Shown here piece after piece: positions 50,341 through 57,931 of a stretch of 64,000 nucleotides of DNA. Within the stretch, counting starts at the first letter, position 1, and each line of letters opens with the position of its first letter. The notes under the pieces were generated by a model. That model was not told where the DNA came from, made no database searches, and saw only the letters and a program-made list of their open reading frames with translations. Both the position numbers and the translations under genes were made by a program. Source of the stretch: Crystallibacter sulfonylureivorans_A (GTDB lineage: Bacteria > Actinomycetota > Actinomycetes > Actinomycetales > Micrococcaceae); assembly GCF_047607445.1 (NCBI RefSeq), contig NZ_JBLKRT010000012.1, positions 43,379 to 107,378 of the forward strand, given 5' to 3'.

Positions 50341-51196
50341 ATGGCAGGATCGCTTGCAATGTCCCCGCCATTTCCCGCTCCTGTGCGCAGCCCGCTGCCG
50401 CTGCCCTTGCTGCGGGCTGCCGTTGCCGTGCTGGTGATGGCAGTTGCGCTGGCTGCTGCCGGGCTGCTGACGGCGTGGCTGGGCGGTGGCAGGAGCTTTG
50501 TCGACAGGCTGCTCCCGGCGGCGTTGGTTTCGGCCGTGGTGGTGCCGGCCATCCTGGTGCTTCGCCGCCGGTGGGACAGAAGATGTTTGTCTGGGATCGG
50601 CCTCACCGACCTTCGAACCAGTGTGATTTCCCTGCTGCTGGGCGCCGGCGTCGTATCCGGCTGCGGCGCTGTTATCGTCGCCGCGGTGTCCCTGACCGGG
50701 GGCATTAGCTGGACCGGCTTCGATCCACTGGAGTTCATAACATTCTTGGCGGTCAACACGGCGATCGCCCTGCTGCTGGAAGCGCTGCCTGAAGAAGTCT
50801 CCATCCGCGGCTACGCACTCACGGCACTGCAGTCGCGCCGCTCCCGCGGCGCCGCAGCCCTGCTGGCCACAGCGGCGTTTTTGGCACTCCCGCCGATTGC
50901 CCGACGAAGACGGAGCGTTGACCTACTACGCCATGTTGGCCGGCTTCAGCCTGCTGCTGATCTTCGCCCGCGAAGCCACGGTGGCGGCAAGTATCTGGAC
51001 CTGCATCGGCGCACATCTGGCATTCCTGACCGTCAACCGGATCCTGTTGGGGGCGGGCGCGACAGGTGTGGAACTGGAGGTGGCCGGCCCCGCGCTTGCC
51101 GTGACCCTACCGCTGTACCTTTGCACCGCCGTCGTTGCTTTCAGCCTGCTGCGGGAACGCGCGGACCGCCGGCGTGCCCAGAAGTTCGGCAGCTAA
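50341..51196 (+). pseudogene. CPBP family membrane protease gene broken by a frameshift
   Basis: One frame from ATG 50341 gives membrane segments and the first CPBP motif LLLEALPEEVSIRGYALTAL (Glu-Glu and Arg). It loses sense after TAAFLALPPI near 50895. The frame starting at 50897 then continues the family fold: PDEDGALTYYAMLAGFSLLL, REATVAASIWTCIGAHLAF (second motif, His) and a final membrane helix. A change of one or two bases around 50885-50900 joins them. Intact CPBP/Abi proteins are membrane proteases or immunity proteins. It could also be a sequencing error. Confidence 0.85.
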
Positions 51197-51199
51197 GCG

Positions 51200-51523
51200 T
51201 CAGCCGCCGAGGCCGTCCTTGGGCAGGGTGAGGTCGTCGTTCTTGGTCAGTTCCTCCACGTTGACGTCCTTGAACGTGATCACGCGGACGGACTTCACAA
51301 AGCGGGCGGACCGGTAGACGTCCCAGACCCATGCGTCCTGCAGGGTCAGGTCGAAGTAGACCTCGCCGTCGGCCGAGCGGGCCTGCACATCAACGTGGTT
51401 GGCCAGGTAGAAGCGGCGCTCCGTCTCCACGACGTAGCTGAACAGGCCGGCGACATCGCGGTACTCCCGGTAGAGCTGCAGCTCCATATCGGTTTCATAG
51501 TTCTCAAGGTCTTCGGCGCTCAT
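51200..51523 (-). CDS. DUF2469 family protein
   Basis: 107-residue protein recognised as DUF2469, small and highly conserved in actinobacteria and of unknown function. Seen: the family opening MSAEDLENYETDMELQLYRE, the strands FSYVVETERRFYLANHVDV and YFDLTLQDAWVWDVYRSARF, and RVITFKDVNVEEL. It lies downstream of rnhB on the same strand, its usual position. Confidence 0.93.
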   Translation of the reverse strand: MSAEDLENYETDMELQLYREYRDVAGLFSYVVETERRFYLANHVDVQARSADGEVYFDLTLQDAWVWDVYRSARFVKSVRVITFKDVNVEELTKNDDLTLPKDGLGG

Positions 51524-51556
51524 GTATCCATCCTGCCCCAGATTGGCTGGCGGTGT

Positions 51557-52255
51557 TTAGTTAGCGATCTCGACCGCGGGCATCAGCGGCTGCTCCGGGG
51601 TGAGCCGCCAGCTGCGGCGGTGCAGCTCGGACGGGCCGATGCCCAGCAGGGCGGCCCGGTGTGCGGGGGTGGCGTAGCCCTTGTTGATCTCCCAGGCGTA
51701 CTCCGGATAGTCCGCCGCGTAGCCGGTCATCATGGCGTCGCGCTCAACCTTGGCGAGCACACTGGCGGCGGCCACGCTGAGACACTGCAGGTCCGCCTTG
51801 ATCCGTGTCAGCACCGGGGCGTCGCAGCCCGGGTGGGCGGCGTCGTCGAACAATGACGGCTCCCCGGCGGATAGCCAGTCGTGGTTGCCGTCCAAAATCA
51901 CGATGTCCGGGCGGGCGGTGGCCAGCACCTGCCCCCAGGCGCGGGCTCCGGCGAACCGCATGGCCGCCATCAGGCCCAGCGCGTCGATCTCCGCCGCACT
52001 GGCATGGCCCACGCCGTAGGCCAGTGCCCATTTCTGGATCTTGGGTACCAGGGCCACCCGGTCGGCCGGGGTGAGCAGCTTGCTGTCGCGCACGCCGCGG
52101 ATCTGTTTGGCCGAGGTCGCGTCGATGGCCACCATCCCTACACTGACCGGGCCGGCAAGGGCCCCGCGGCCGACTTCGTCCGCGCCGGCGACCAAACGGT
52201 GTCCGGCCTCGACGAACGAACGCTCAAAACGCAGCGTAGGGGCTTTAGTGGTCAC
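51557..52255 (-). CDS. rnhB: Ribonuclease HII
   Basis: 232-residue enzyme that removes single ribonucleotides from DNA and RNA from hybrids. The catalytic acidic residues are in GADEVGRGALAGPV (Asp, Glu), DIVILDGNHDWL (Asp) and ASVLAKVERDAMM (Asp-type position Glu/Asp), followed by WEINKGYATPAH. The GTG start overlaps the lepB stop (GTGA), so it is co-translated with the upstream signal peptidase gene. Confidence 0.95.
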   Translation of the reverse strand: MTTKAPTLRFERSFVEAGHRLVAGADEVGRGALAGPVSVGMVAIDATSAKQIRGVRDSKLLTPADRVALVPKIQKWALAYGVGHASAAEIDALGLMAAMRFAGARAWGQVLATARPDIVILDGNHDWLSAGEPSLFDDAAHPGCDAPVLTRIKADLQCLSVAAASVLAKVERDAMMTGYAADYPEYAWEINKGYATPAHRAALLGIGPSELHRRSWRLTPEQPLMPAVEIAN

Positions 52256-53085
52256 TGGGACTCGTTCTGACGGGCGATCGCGGGCTGCTCGGTGCCGGTC
52301 GCCGCGGAAGGTGCCGGCACGCCGTCGAACACTTCCGGATAGTTGCCCAGGAAGCCCAGCCGGTCCAGCGGCCAGGCGATGACGCTGGCCTTGCCCTCGA
52401 CGGATTCCACGTCCACGAAGCCCTTCGAGGCTTCGTCCTGGTGCTCGCGCGAGTCCGCGGAATGGTTCCGGTTGTCGCCCATGACCCAGATTTTACCCTC
52501 GGGCACGGTCACGTCGAAGGGGATCCGCGTGTTGTCCGAGCCTGGAGCCAGATAGGGTTCTTCGTTCAGCGGCACGCCGTTGACCGAGATCCGGCCATCC
52601 GCGTCGCAGCAGACCACATGGTCTCCGCCCAGGCCGATGACGCGCTTGACCAGGTGCTGCTGGGACGCGTCGGGCATCAGGCCCACGAAAGTAAGGAATT
52701 GCTGGAACCAGTTGCCGGCATCGTGCTCGCCATTGGGAGGCAGCCAACTAAGGTCGTCCTGGAAAACCACCACGTCGCCGCGGGTGAGCGCAAACGGCTG
52801 CGGCACCAACAGGTTGACGAAGATACGGTCGTCCACCTCCAGCGTGTCCTCCATGGAGGTGGACGGAATGAAGAAGGCGCGGAAGAGGAACGTCTTGATC
52901 AGGAACGAAAGGACGACGGCGACCGCGACGATCGTGACGATCTCCTTCAGCCACGACAACAGGGAGTTCCGCCCGGTGTTCTTGCCGTCCCGGTTCTTGC
53001 CTTCGCGGTTGCTGCGGTCGCGCTTCTGCGGCCCGGAGGCGTCCGGCTGGTACCCGCCAGTATCCTTCGGGTCGTCCTGGTCCAT
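52252..53085 (-). CDS. lepB: Signal peptidase I (copy 1)
   Basis: 277 residues from ATG 53085 (GAGGA upstream, near the preceding stop). It cleaves Sec/Tat signal peptides outside the membrane. A charged N-terminal tail (~45 residues) precedes one membrane helix (EIVTIVAVAVVLSFLIKTFL). Catalytic Ser is in FIPSTSMEDTL, Lys in VKRVIGLGGDHV, and GDNRNHSADSR is box E. Adjacent second lepB gene with only about 31% visible similarity, so an old duplication. Part of the lepB-lepB-rnhB unit. Confidence 0.95.
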   Translation of the reverse strand: MDQDDPKDTGGYQPDASGPQKRDRSNREGKNRDGKNTGRNSLLSWLKEIVTIVAVAVVLSFLIKTFLFRAFFIPSTSMEDTLEVDDRIFVNLLVPQPFALTRGDVVVFQDDLSWLPPNGEHDAGNWFQQFLTFVGLMPDASQQHLVKRVIGLGGDHVVCCDADGRISVNGVPLNEEPYLAPGSDNTRIPFDVTVPEGKIWVMGDNRNHSADSREHQDEASKGFVDVESVEGKASVIAWPLDRLGFLGNYPEVFDGVPAPSAATGTEQPAIARQNESQ

Positions 53086-53096
53086 GCTCACTATCC

Positions 53097-53813
53097 TCAA
53101 TTCTCCGCGGGCTGATCCGCCGGCTGGGAACCCAACTGTATCCGGTCCAGCCCGGCCGCCCGGTCCAGCGGCCAGATGATGTTCGTCGGCCGGCCGATGA
53201 CCCGCTCAATTGGAACCATACCCCCGCCGGGCGCACCGAGGAGGACACGGGAATCGGCCGAGGCAGAGCGATGATCCCCCATCAACCACAATCTATCTTT
53301 GGGCACCTGGACGGAGAACTCCATATCGCTGGGCGCGTCGCCGTCGAAGATGTAGTCCTCCTGCACCGGTTCGCCGTTGACCTGCAGGCGGCCGTCCGGC
53401 CCGCAGCATTCGACGGTGTCCCCCGGCAAGCCGATGACGCGCTTGACGTAGATGGTGTCGCTGCCGGCAACGCCCAGCCACTGGCCGGCCTGCTGCAGGA
53501 GGTCCACGAACGGGGAATTGCCGCTGTTGAAGGGAGCGAACGAACCGCGGCCGTCGAAGACCACCAGGTCACCGCGCCGGATCTCGCCGAAATGGTAGTC
53601 GGTGCGCGAGACCAGCACACGGTCGCCGGTTTCCAGCAGCGGCTCCATGGAACCCGAGGGGATGTAATAGACGTCCACCAGCGTGGCCCGCACGACGGCG
53701 CTGAGCACCACCGCACAGATCACGATGGCCAACACAAAACGCCAGCCCGGAAGTCCGGACCGGCGTCTTGGCGGTTCCCCGGACGCGTCCGGGGAACCAG
53801 AGATTTGCTGCAC
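53097..53813 (-). CDS. lepB: Signal peptidase I (copy 2)
   Basis: 238 residues. One N-terminal membrane helix (WRFVLAIVICAVVLSAVVRA) after a short basic tail; catalytic Ser in YIPSGSMEPLL, Lys in IYVKRVIGLPGDTV, and box E GDHRSASADSR. It lacks the long charged tail of copy 1. Its stop lies 11 bases before the start of copy 1. Downstream of rplS on the same strand, 32 bases from its stop, so probably co-transcribed with the ribosomal gene. Substrate division between the copies is unknown. Confidence 0.95.
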   Translation of the reverse strand: MQQISGSPDASGEPPRRRSGLPGWRFVLAIVICAVVLSAVVRATLVDVYYIPSGSMEPLLETGDRVLVSRTDYHFGEIRRGDLVVFDGRGSFAPFNSGNSPFVDLLQQAGQWLGVAGSDTIYVKRVIGLPGDTVECCGPDGRLQVNGEPVQEDYIFDGDAPSDMEFSVQVPKDRLWLMGDHRSASADSRVLLGAPGGGMVPIERVIGRPTNIIWPLDRAAGLDRIQLGSQPADQPAEN

Positions 53814-53845
53814 TGCCTAAGTCAAGAAGCTGCTGGTATGCAGCT

Positions 53846-54202
53846 TTACTTGGCAGAGCCGAAGTCGCGCTTCTCCTTGATGCGGGCAGCCTTACCGTGG
53901 CGCTTGCGCATGTAGTACAGCTTGGCGCGGCGAACGTCACCCTTGGTCACGACCTCGATGTGGTCGATGATCGGGGAATGTACCGGGAAGGTACGCTCCA
54001 CGCCCACGCCGAAGGAAACCTTGCGGACGGTGAAGGTCTCGCGGACACCATGGCCCTGGCGGCCCATCACGTAACCCTGGAAAACCTGGATACGGGCGGT
54101 CTTGCCTTCGATGATGTTCACGTGCACCTTGACGGTATCGCCGGCGCGGAACTCGGGAACGTCGCGCAGGGATGCTGCGTCGACAGAGTCGAGGATATGC
54201 AT
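53846..54202 (-). CDS. rplS: 50S ribosomal protein L19
   Basis: 118 residues, standard length. Seen: FRAGDTVKVHVNIIEGKTAR, IQVFQGYVMGRQGHGVRET, FTVRKVSFGVGVERTFP and HSPIIDHIEVVTKGDVRRAK, the L19 signature. GGAGTGAG precedes the ATG. L19 sits at the 30S-50S interface. It is separated from trmD by about 390 bases rather than being in its operon. Confidence 0.98.
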   Translation of the reverse strand: MHILDSVDAASLRDVPEFRAGDTVKVHVNIIEGKTARIQVFQGYVMGRQGHGVRETFTVRKVSFGVGVERTFPVHSPIIDHIEVVTKGDVRRAKLYYMRKRHGKAARIKEKRDFGSAK

Positions 54203-54591
54203 TTCTCACTCCTGGTGAACGCCACAGGTCATTCACTTTGGTTACGGCGCGACGGTCAGGCTGAAGCCTGCAACAGTCGCTGCCGAAATTCAAGAACCGG
54301 CCCGTCCGGGAATCGGCGGCCGGCGAATCCGGCTGTTGGCAGCGCTCCCCCTGTGGCAGGATCGCGCCCAGCGGACACAATCCTCTATTTTGCCACATGC
54401 CGCGGCCGAAGCTCTAATTTTCCGCATTCGATCGGGGCCCCGGGCCCACTGCGCGGCTCCGAGCCGGGACCGCCGGGCCCTCCGAGCTCAGGGACCGGCT
54501 GGGAGGTTGGACTGGCTGCGAGGTGGCACTGACTGCGAGGTCGGGGCAGCATCCCCTGACCTGATGGCGAGATGTCCCCCGGGCCGAGTGA
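54203..54591. other. Intergenic region between trmD and rplS
   Basis: 390 bases without a supportable gene; it should hold the rplS promoter (minus strand). The part at 54490-54560 has short imperfect repeats of CTGCGAGGT. Confidence 0.5.
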
Positions 54592-55665
54592 TCAGGGAGT
54601 GTGGCGGGTCGCCTCGGCGGCAACCACTGACTCCGACGCGGCCGGCAGGACCTGCGTGGGCGTGATGGTGTAGCCGAGCGAGCCGAGGGTGGCACGGTCG
54701 GCCTTGTCCAGCGTCTCCGGGTCCAGCGCCAGGATCAGATCCGGGCGGCGCTCTGCGGTGCGGCGCAGTTGTTCGTCGCGGCGGTGCCGGGCGATCTTGG
54801 CGTGGTTGCCGCTGAGCAGCACCTCCGGAATACCGCGTCCGCGCCAGTCCGACGGTTTGGTGTACACGGGGTATTCCAGCAGCCCGTCCGAGTGTGACTC
54901 TTCCACCAGGGATTCGGGATTGCCGACGACGCCCGGCACCAGCCGACCCACGGCTTCCACCATCGCCAGCACGGCCACTTCTCCCCCGTTGAGTACATAG
55001 TCGCCGAGGCTGACCGGCCGCACGCGGAAGTGCTCATCGGCCCACTCGAGCACACGCTCGTCGATGCCCTCGTACCGGCCACAAGCGAAGACCAGATGGT
55101 CCTCGAGGGCGAGTTCGTAGGCGAGGGCCTGGTTGAAGACCTCACCGGCCGGTGAAGGGACGATCAGGATGGGGCGGGCGGCGGCTGGCTGCGCGGGATC
55201 TGTCTGGGTCTCTGTCTGGGTCTCCACGCGTTCGCTGGCGCTCACTTGGTCGACCACCGGGGAAGTGGGCTCCGTTTGGGTCTCCACGCGTTCGCTGGCG
55301 CTCACTTGGTCGACCACCGGGGAAGTGGGCTCCGTCTGGGTCTCCACGCGTTCGCTGGCGCTCACTTGGTCGACCACCGGCGGGGCGCTCACTTGGTCGA
55401 CCACCGGTGGGGCGCTCACTTGGTCGGCCACCGGGGAGTCGGTGACCAGCGATTCCAGGGCCAGGGCCCAGGGCTCTGGCTTCATCACCATGCCGGCGCC
55501 GCCGCCGTACGGGGTGTCGTCCACCGTGCGGTGGCGGTCGGTGGTGAAGTCGCGCAGGTCATGCACCTTCAGCTGCAGGAGTCCGTCCTGCCGGGCTTTA
55601 CCGATCAGCGACAGGTCCAGCGCGGCCAGATACTCCGGGAAGATACTGACGACGTCGATGCGCAC
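54592..55665 (-). CDS. trmD: tRNA (guanine-N1)-methyltransferase with repeat-encoded insertion
   Basis: 357 residues against about 230-270 in most bacteria. It methylates G37 of tRNAs and prevents frameshifts. Core motifs are intact: MRIDVVSIFPEY, DDTPYGGGAGMVMKPEP, ILIVPSPAGEVFNQALAYEL, FACGRYEGIDERV, SLGDYVLNGGEVAVLAMVEA and SGNHAKIARHRRDEQLRRT. Between MKPEPW... and ILIVPSP, residues ~75-163 are low-complexity Pro/Val/Ser/Glu text (SPVVDQVSASERVETQTEPT three times) coded by tandem dispersed repeats. The insert falls before the knot domain, in a loop. The gene abuts rimM. Confidence 0.96.
   Translation of the reverse strand: MRIDVVSIFPEYLAALDLSLIGKARQDGLLQLKVHDLRDFTTDRHRTVDDTPYGGGAGMVMKPEPWALALESLVTDSPVADQVSAPPVVDQVSAPPVVDQVSASERVETQTEPTSPVVDQVSASERVETQTEPTSPVVDQVSASERVETQTETQTDPAQPAAARPILIVPSPAGEVFNQALAYELALEDHLVFACGRYEGIDERVLEWADEHFRVRPVSLGDYVLNGGEVAVLAMVEAVGRLVPGVVGNPESLVEESHSDGLLEYPVYTKPSDWRGRGIPEVLLSGNHAKIARHRRDEQLRRTAERRPDLILALDPETLDKADRATLGSLGYTITPTQVLPAASESVVAAEATRHTP
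55219..55440. repeat. Dispersed hairpin repeat, locus C, in frame inside trmD
   Basis: Three tandem 60-bp units (period exactly 60, 55221-55400) each hold TCTCCACGCG-TTCGCTGGCGCTCAC-TTGGTCGACCACCGG plus a GGAAGTGGGCTCCG spacer; only one or two bases differ among them. Two shorter copies (CGCTCACTTGGTCGACCACC and one with GGCCACC) follow. All lengths are multiples of three, so the frame is kept. Confidence 0.95.
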
Positions 55666-56214
55666 CTAGCGCTCCCCCTCGCCGTCGTCGGGGGTTTCCT
55701 GCGCGCCGGGTGCGTTCAGCTCGAACAGTCCGGCCGGCGGCGTGAGCCGGACGAAACCGGCCTCCACATCCACCTCCGGCACGATGGCTTCGACGAAGGG
55801 CACCAGGACTTCCTCGCCGTCGAGGTTTTCCACCACCAGCAGGTCCTGGGCGGGCATGGTGTTCAGGCCGGACACCTTGCCAACGACCTCGTCCCCGATG
55901 CGCACATCGAGGCCGACCAGTTCGTGTTCATACCAGGCATCGTCGTCGTCCTCGACGTCGTCGGTATCGATGAAGAGCTTGGCGCCGCGGAGTTCTTCGG
56001 CACCGTTGCGGTCCGCGACTTCATGGAAGCCCAGCAGCAGAATGTCCTTGTTCCAGCGGGCGCTGCGGACGGTCAGCGGTCCCAGCCGCGCCGGTTCCAC
56101 GGTCAGCTCGACGTCGGGCACGAAGCGATCGGCCGGAGCATCGGTCAGCACCTGGACGGTGACCTCCCCGCGAATGCCGTGCGGTTTGCCGATCCGGGCA
56201 ACTTGTAGCTGCAT
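55666..56214 (-). CDS. rimM: Ribosome maturation factor RimM
   Basis: 182 residues from ATG 56214, where MQLQVARIGKPHGIRGEVTV gives the normal RimM start. RimM binds S19 and helps 30S head assembly. The C-terminal PRC-barrel part reads YEHELVGLDVRIGDEVVGKV, then PAQDLLVVENLDGEEVLVPF. An acidic tail (PGAQETPDDGEGER) ends it. Its stop codon adjoins the trmD start with no gap. Confidence 0.95.
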   Translation of the reverse strand: MQLQVARIGKPHGIRGEVTVQVLTDAPADRFVPDVELTVEPARLGPLTVRSARWNKDILLLGFHEVADRNGAEELRGAKLFIDTDDVEDDDDAWYEHELVGLDVRIGDEVVGKVSGLNTMPAQDLLVVENLDGEEVLVPFVEAIVPEVDVEAGFVRLTPPAGLFELNAPGAQETPDDGEGER

Positions 56215-56335
56215 GCAGACTCCTTGGAAAACGTCCGTCGGGTGAAAAACGTCCGGCCCCTGGACCATTAGCTGGTACAGGGGCCGGAGGTATGGATTTG
56301 GTGCCTGGCGTGAAGCCGGGCAGCGCCGATCCGGA

Positions 56336-56575
56336 TCAGCGTCGGCGGTCGGTATCCACCACGTCGACGCGGACCTGCTCATCGGCCAGGGCGTTCACCA
56401 CGGTGCGCAGTGCGCGGGCGGTGCGGCCCTGGCGGCCGATGACGCGGCCCAGATCCTCCGGGTGAACACGCACCTCGATGATGTCACCGCGGCGGCTGTT
56501 CTTCTGCGTGACCTTGACGTCCTCGGGACTGTCAACGATCCCGCGGACCAGATGATCGAGCGCTTCAGCCAGCAC
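56336..56575 (-). CDS. khpA: KH-domain RNA-binding protein (KhpA)
   Basis: 79-residue protein made of one KH domain. The GxxG loop is in DLGRVIGRQGRTARALRTVV. It follows rpsP with a one-base overlap (TAGTG), as in most Gram-positive bacteria. KhpA works with KhpB as an RNA chaperone in firmicutes; the role here is inferred. Confidence 0.95.
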   Translation of the reverse strand: MLAEALDHLVRGIVDSPEDVKVTQKNSRRGDIIEVRVHPEDLGRVIGRQGRTARALRTVVNALADEQVRVDVVDTDRRR

Positions 56576-57000
56576 TACTCAGCCTTTTCGGCTTCGTCAG
56601 CAGCTTCCTCGGCCGGAGCCTCGGCAGCTTCTTCCTTCTTGGCCTTCGGGGTGATGGCCTCGGGGATGATCACGGAGTCCTTTTCGGGAGCCACGAAGGC
56701 TTCCTTGGCTTCCTTGGTCTTGAGAGTGCCTTCCTGGCCCTCAATACCCTTGAACTTCTGCCAATCGCCGGTGATCTTGAGCAGGACTGCAGCCTGTTCG
56801 GTCGGCTGGGCGCCGACACCGAGCCAGTACTGGGCGCGCTCGGAGTTGATCTCGATGAACGAGGGCTCTTCGGTCGGGTGGTACTGCCCGATCTCTTCGA
56901 TGGCACGGCCGTCGCGCTTGGCGCGGGAATCCATGACAACGACGCGGTAGTGGGCAGAGAACTTCTTACCGAAGCGCTTAAGGCGAATCTTTACGGCCAC
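56575..57000 (-). CDS. rpsP: 30S ribosomal protein S16
   Basis: 141 residues from GTG 57000; VAVKIRLKRFGKKFSAHYRV is the S16 N-terminus, then RVVVMDSRAKRDGRAIEEIG and YHPTEEPSFIEINSERAQYW. The last ~50 residues are an Ala/Glu/Lys-rich tail (EEAAEAPAEEAADEAEKAE) usual in actinobacterial S16. It heads the rpsP-khpA-rimM-trmD operon. The region upstream is packed with the dispersed repeats. Confidence 0.97.
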   Translation of the reverse strand: MAVKIRLKRFGKKFSAHYRVVVMDSRAKRDGRAIEEIGQYHPTEEPSFIEINSERAQYWLGVGAQPTEQAAVLLKITGDWQKFKGIEGQEGTLKTKEAKEAFVAPEKDSVIIPEAITPKAKKEEAAEAPAEEAADEAEKAE

Positions 57001-57378
57001 TGTTGTGGTCACTCCTGGTTCTGAAAATGGGCGAACCCGTATGTCTGCTCCCGTGGGGCGGGCCATGGTTGGGGTTCAAAGGACAAGATGCATACACGGA
57101 GAGAGGGGCCGCGCAGATCGAGTACCTGACTATTGTGCCAGATAGGAACCAATCCGCGCGACTCGACGGCGATAGGCGGGTTGCGGAGGGTTGCGGCCGG
57201 GTCTCCACGCGTTCGCTGGCGCTCACTTGGTCGACCACCGGGTGGGGCTGGCGCTTTTGCTGCGGCGGGTCTCCACGCGTTCGCTGGTGCTCACTTGGTC
57301 GACCACCGGGTCAGGCGCTGGCGCTCACTTGGTCGACCACCGGGTCAGGCGCTCACTTGGTCGACCACGGCGTGGCGT
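57001..57378. repeat. Dispersed hairpin repeat, locus D, in the rpsP upstream region
   Basis: Copies between 57201 and 57370: two full units with TCTCCACGCGTTCGCTGG(C/T)G then CTCACTTGGTCGACCACCGG, and two right-side units (GGCGCTCACTTGGTCGACCA). The rest (57001-57200) is the rpsP leader and likely promoter. The units have the same flank version (GACCACC) as in trmD. Confidence 0.92.
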
Positions 57379-57864
57379 TTAGGCTTCGGCGGTGCTGGAC
57401 CAGACGTAGAGCTGCTGGCGTTCGGTCTGCTCGACCTGCGACGCCAGCTGGGCGATCCGGCGCACATGGTCCTCGGCGATGTCGCCGCTGAACGGCATGT
57501 CCTCTTCGGCAGCCCACAGCGAGGCGACCTCCGGGATCAAGGAGGCACCGGCGTCGTCGGTATGGGTCAAAAGCTCAGCCAGCGACTGGACCATGCCGTC
57601 TGGGGCCACCATCAGGTAGTCGCTGGAGACGTCTGCCATGTCCAGCGCCTCGCCGCCGGCGGCGCCGACGGCCTTGGCAGCCAGACCGCCGAGGATTTCG
57701 ATTTCCAGGTCGGTCACTCCGTTGAGTCGGAGGCTGGGGGCATCCCCGACCGCGGCCATGGGTCCGTCGGTTTCGCCGCGGGATTCGACGCTGGCCTCGA
57801 GTTCTGCGGCGCGCCGGACGGCGGCGTCATGGGTGGCAACGAAGATTTCGGTGGTTCCGGACAT
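57379..57864 (-). CDS. Hypothetical protein (161 aa)
   Basis: Not recognised. From ATG 57864 (GGAAGGG upstream) it encodes an acidic, Ala-rich soluble protein: GTTEIFVATHDAAVRRAAEL at the N-terminus, a VTDLEIEILGGLAAKAVG helix, DVSSDYLMVAPDGMVQSLAE, and HVRRIAQLASQVEQTERQQL at the end. Codon use fits the genome. It seems to be an actinobacterial protein of unknown role; its 3' end meets repeat locus D. Confidence 0.75.
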   Translation of the reverse strand: MSGTTEIFVATHDAAVRRAAELEASVESRGETDGPMAAVGDAPSLRLNGVTDLEIEILGGLAAKAVGAAGGEALDMADVSSDYLMVAPDGMVQSLAELLTHTDDAGASLIPEVASLWAAEEDMPFSGDIAEDHVRRIAQLASQVEQTERQQLYVWSSTAEA

Positions 57865-57931
57865 GTGCAAGCCCTTCCGCGGCTAGACCGATGGTTCTCA
57901 TTCAGCCTAGCCGCATCGGGCGGACTTCCCC

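Noticed and set aside
54402..54590. A riboswitch or ribosomal-protein leader between trmD and rplS
   Set aside because: No recognised leader fold could be drawn; only GC-rich text with short chance repeats.
55219..55440. CRISPR array
   Set aside because: The 60-bp units are directly joined with no unique spacers, lie within a coding frame, and no cas gene is near.
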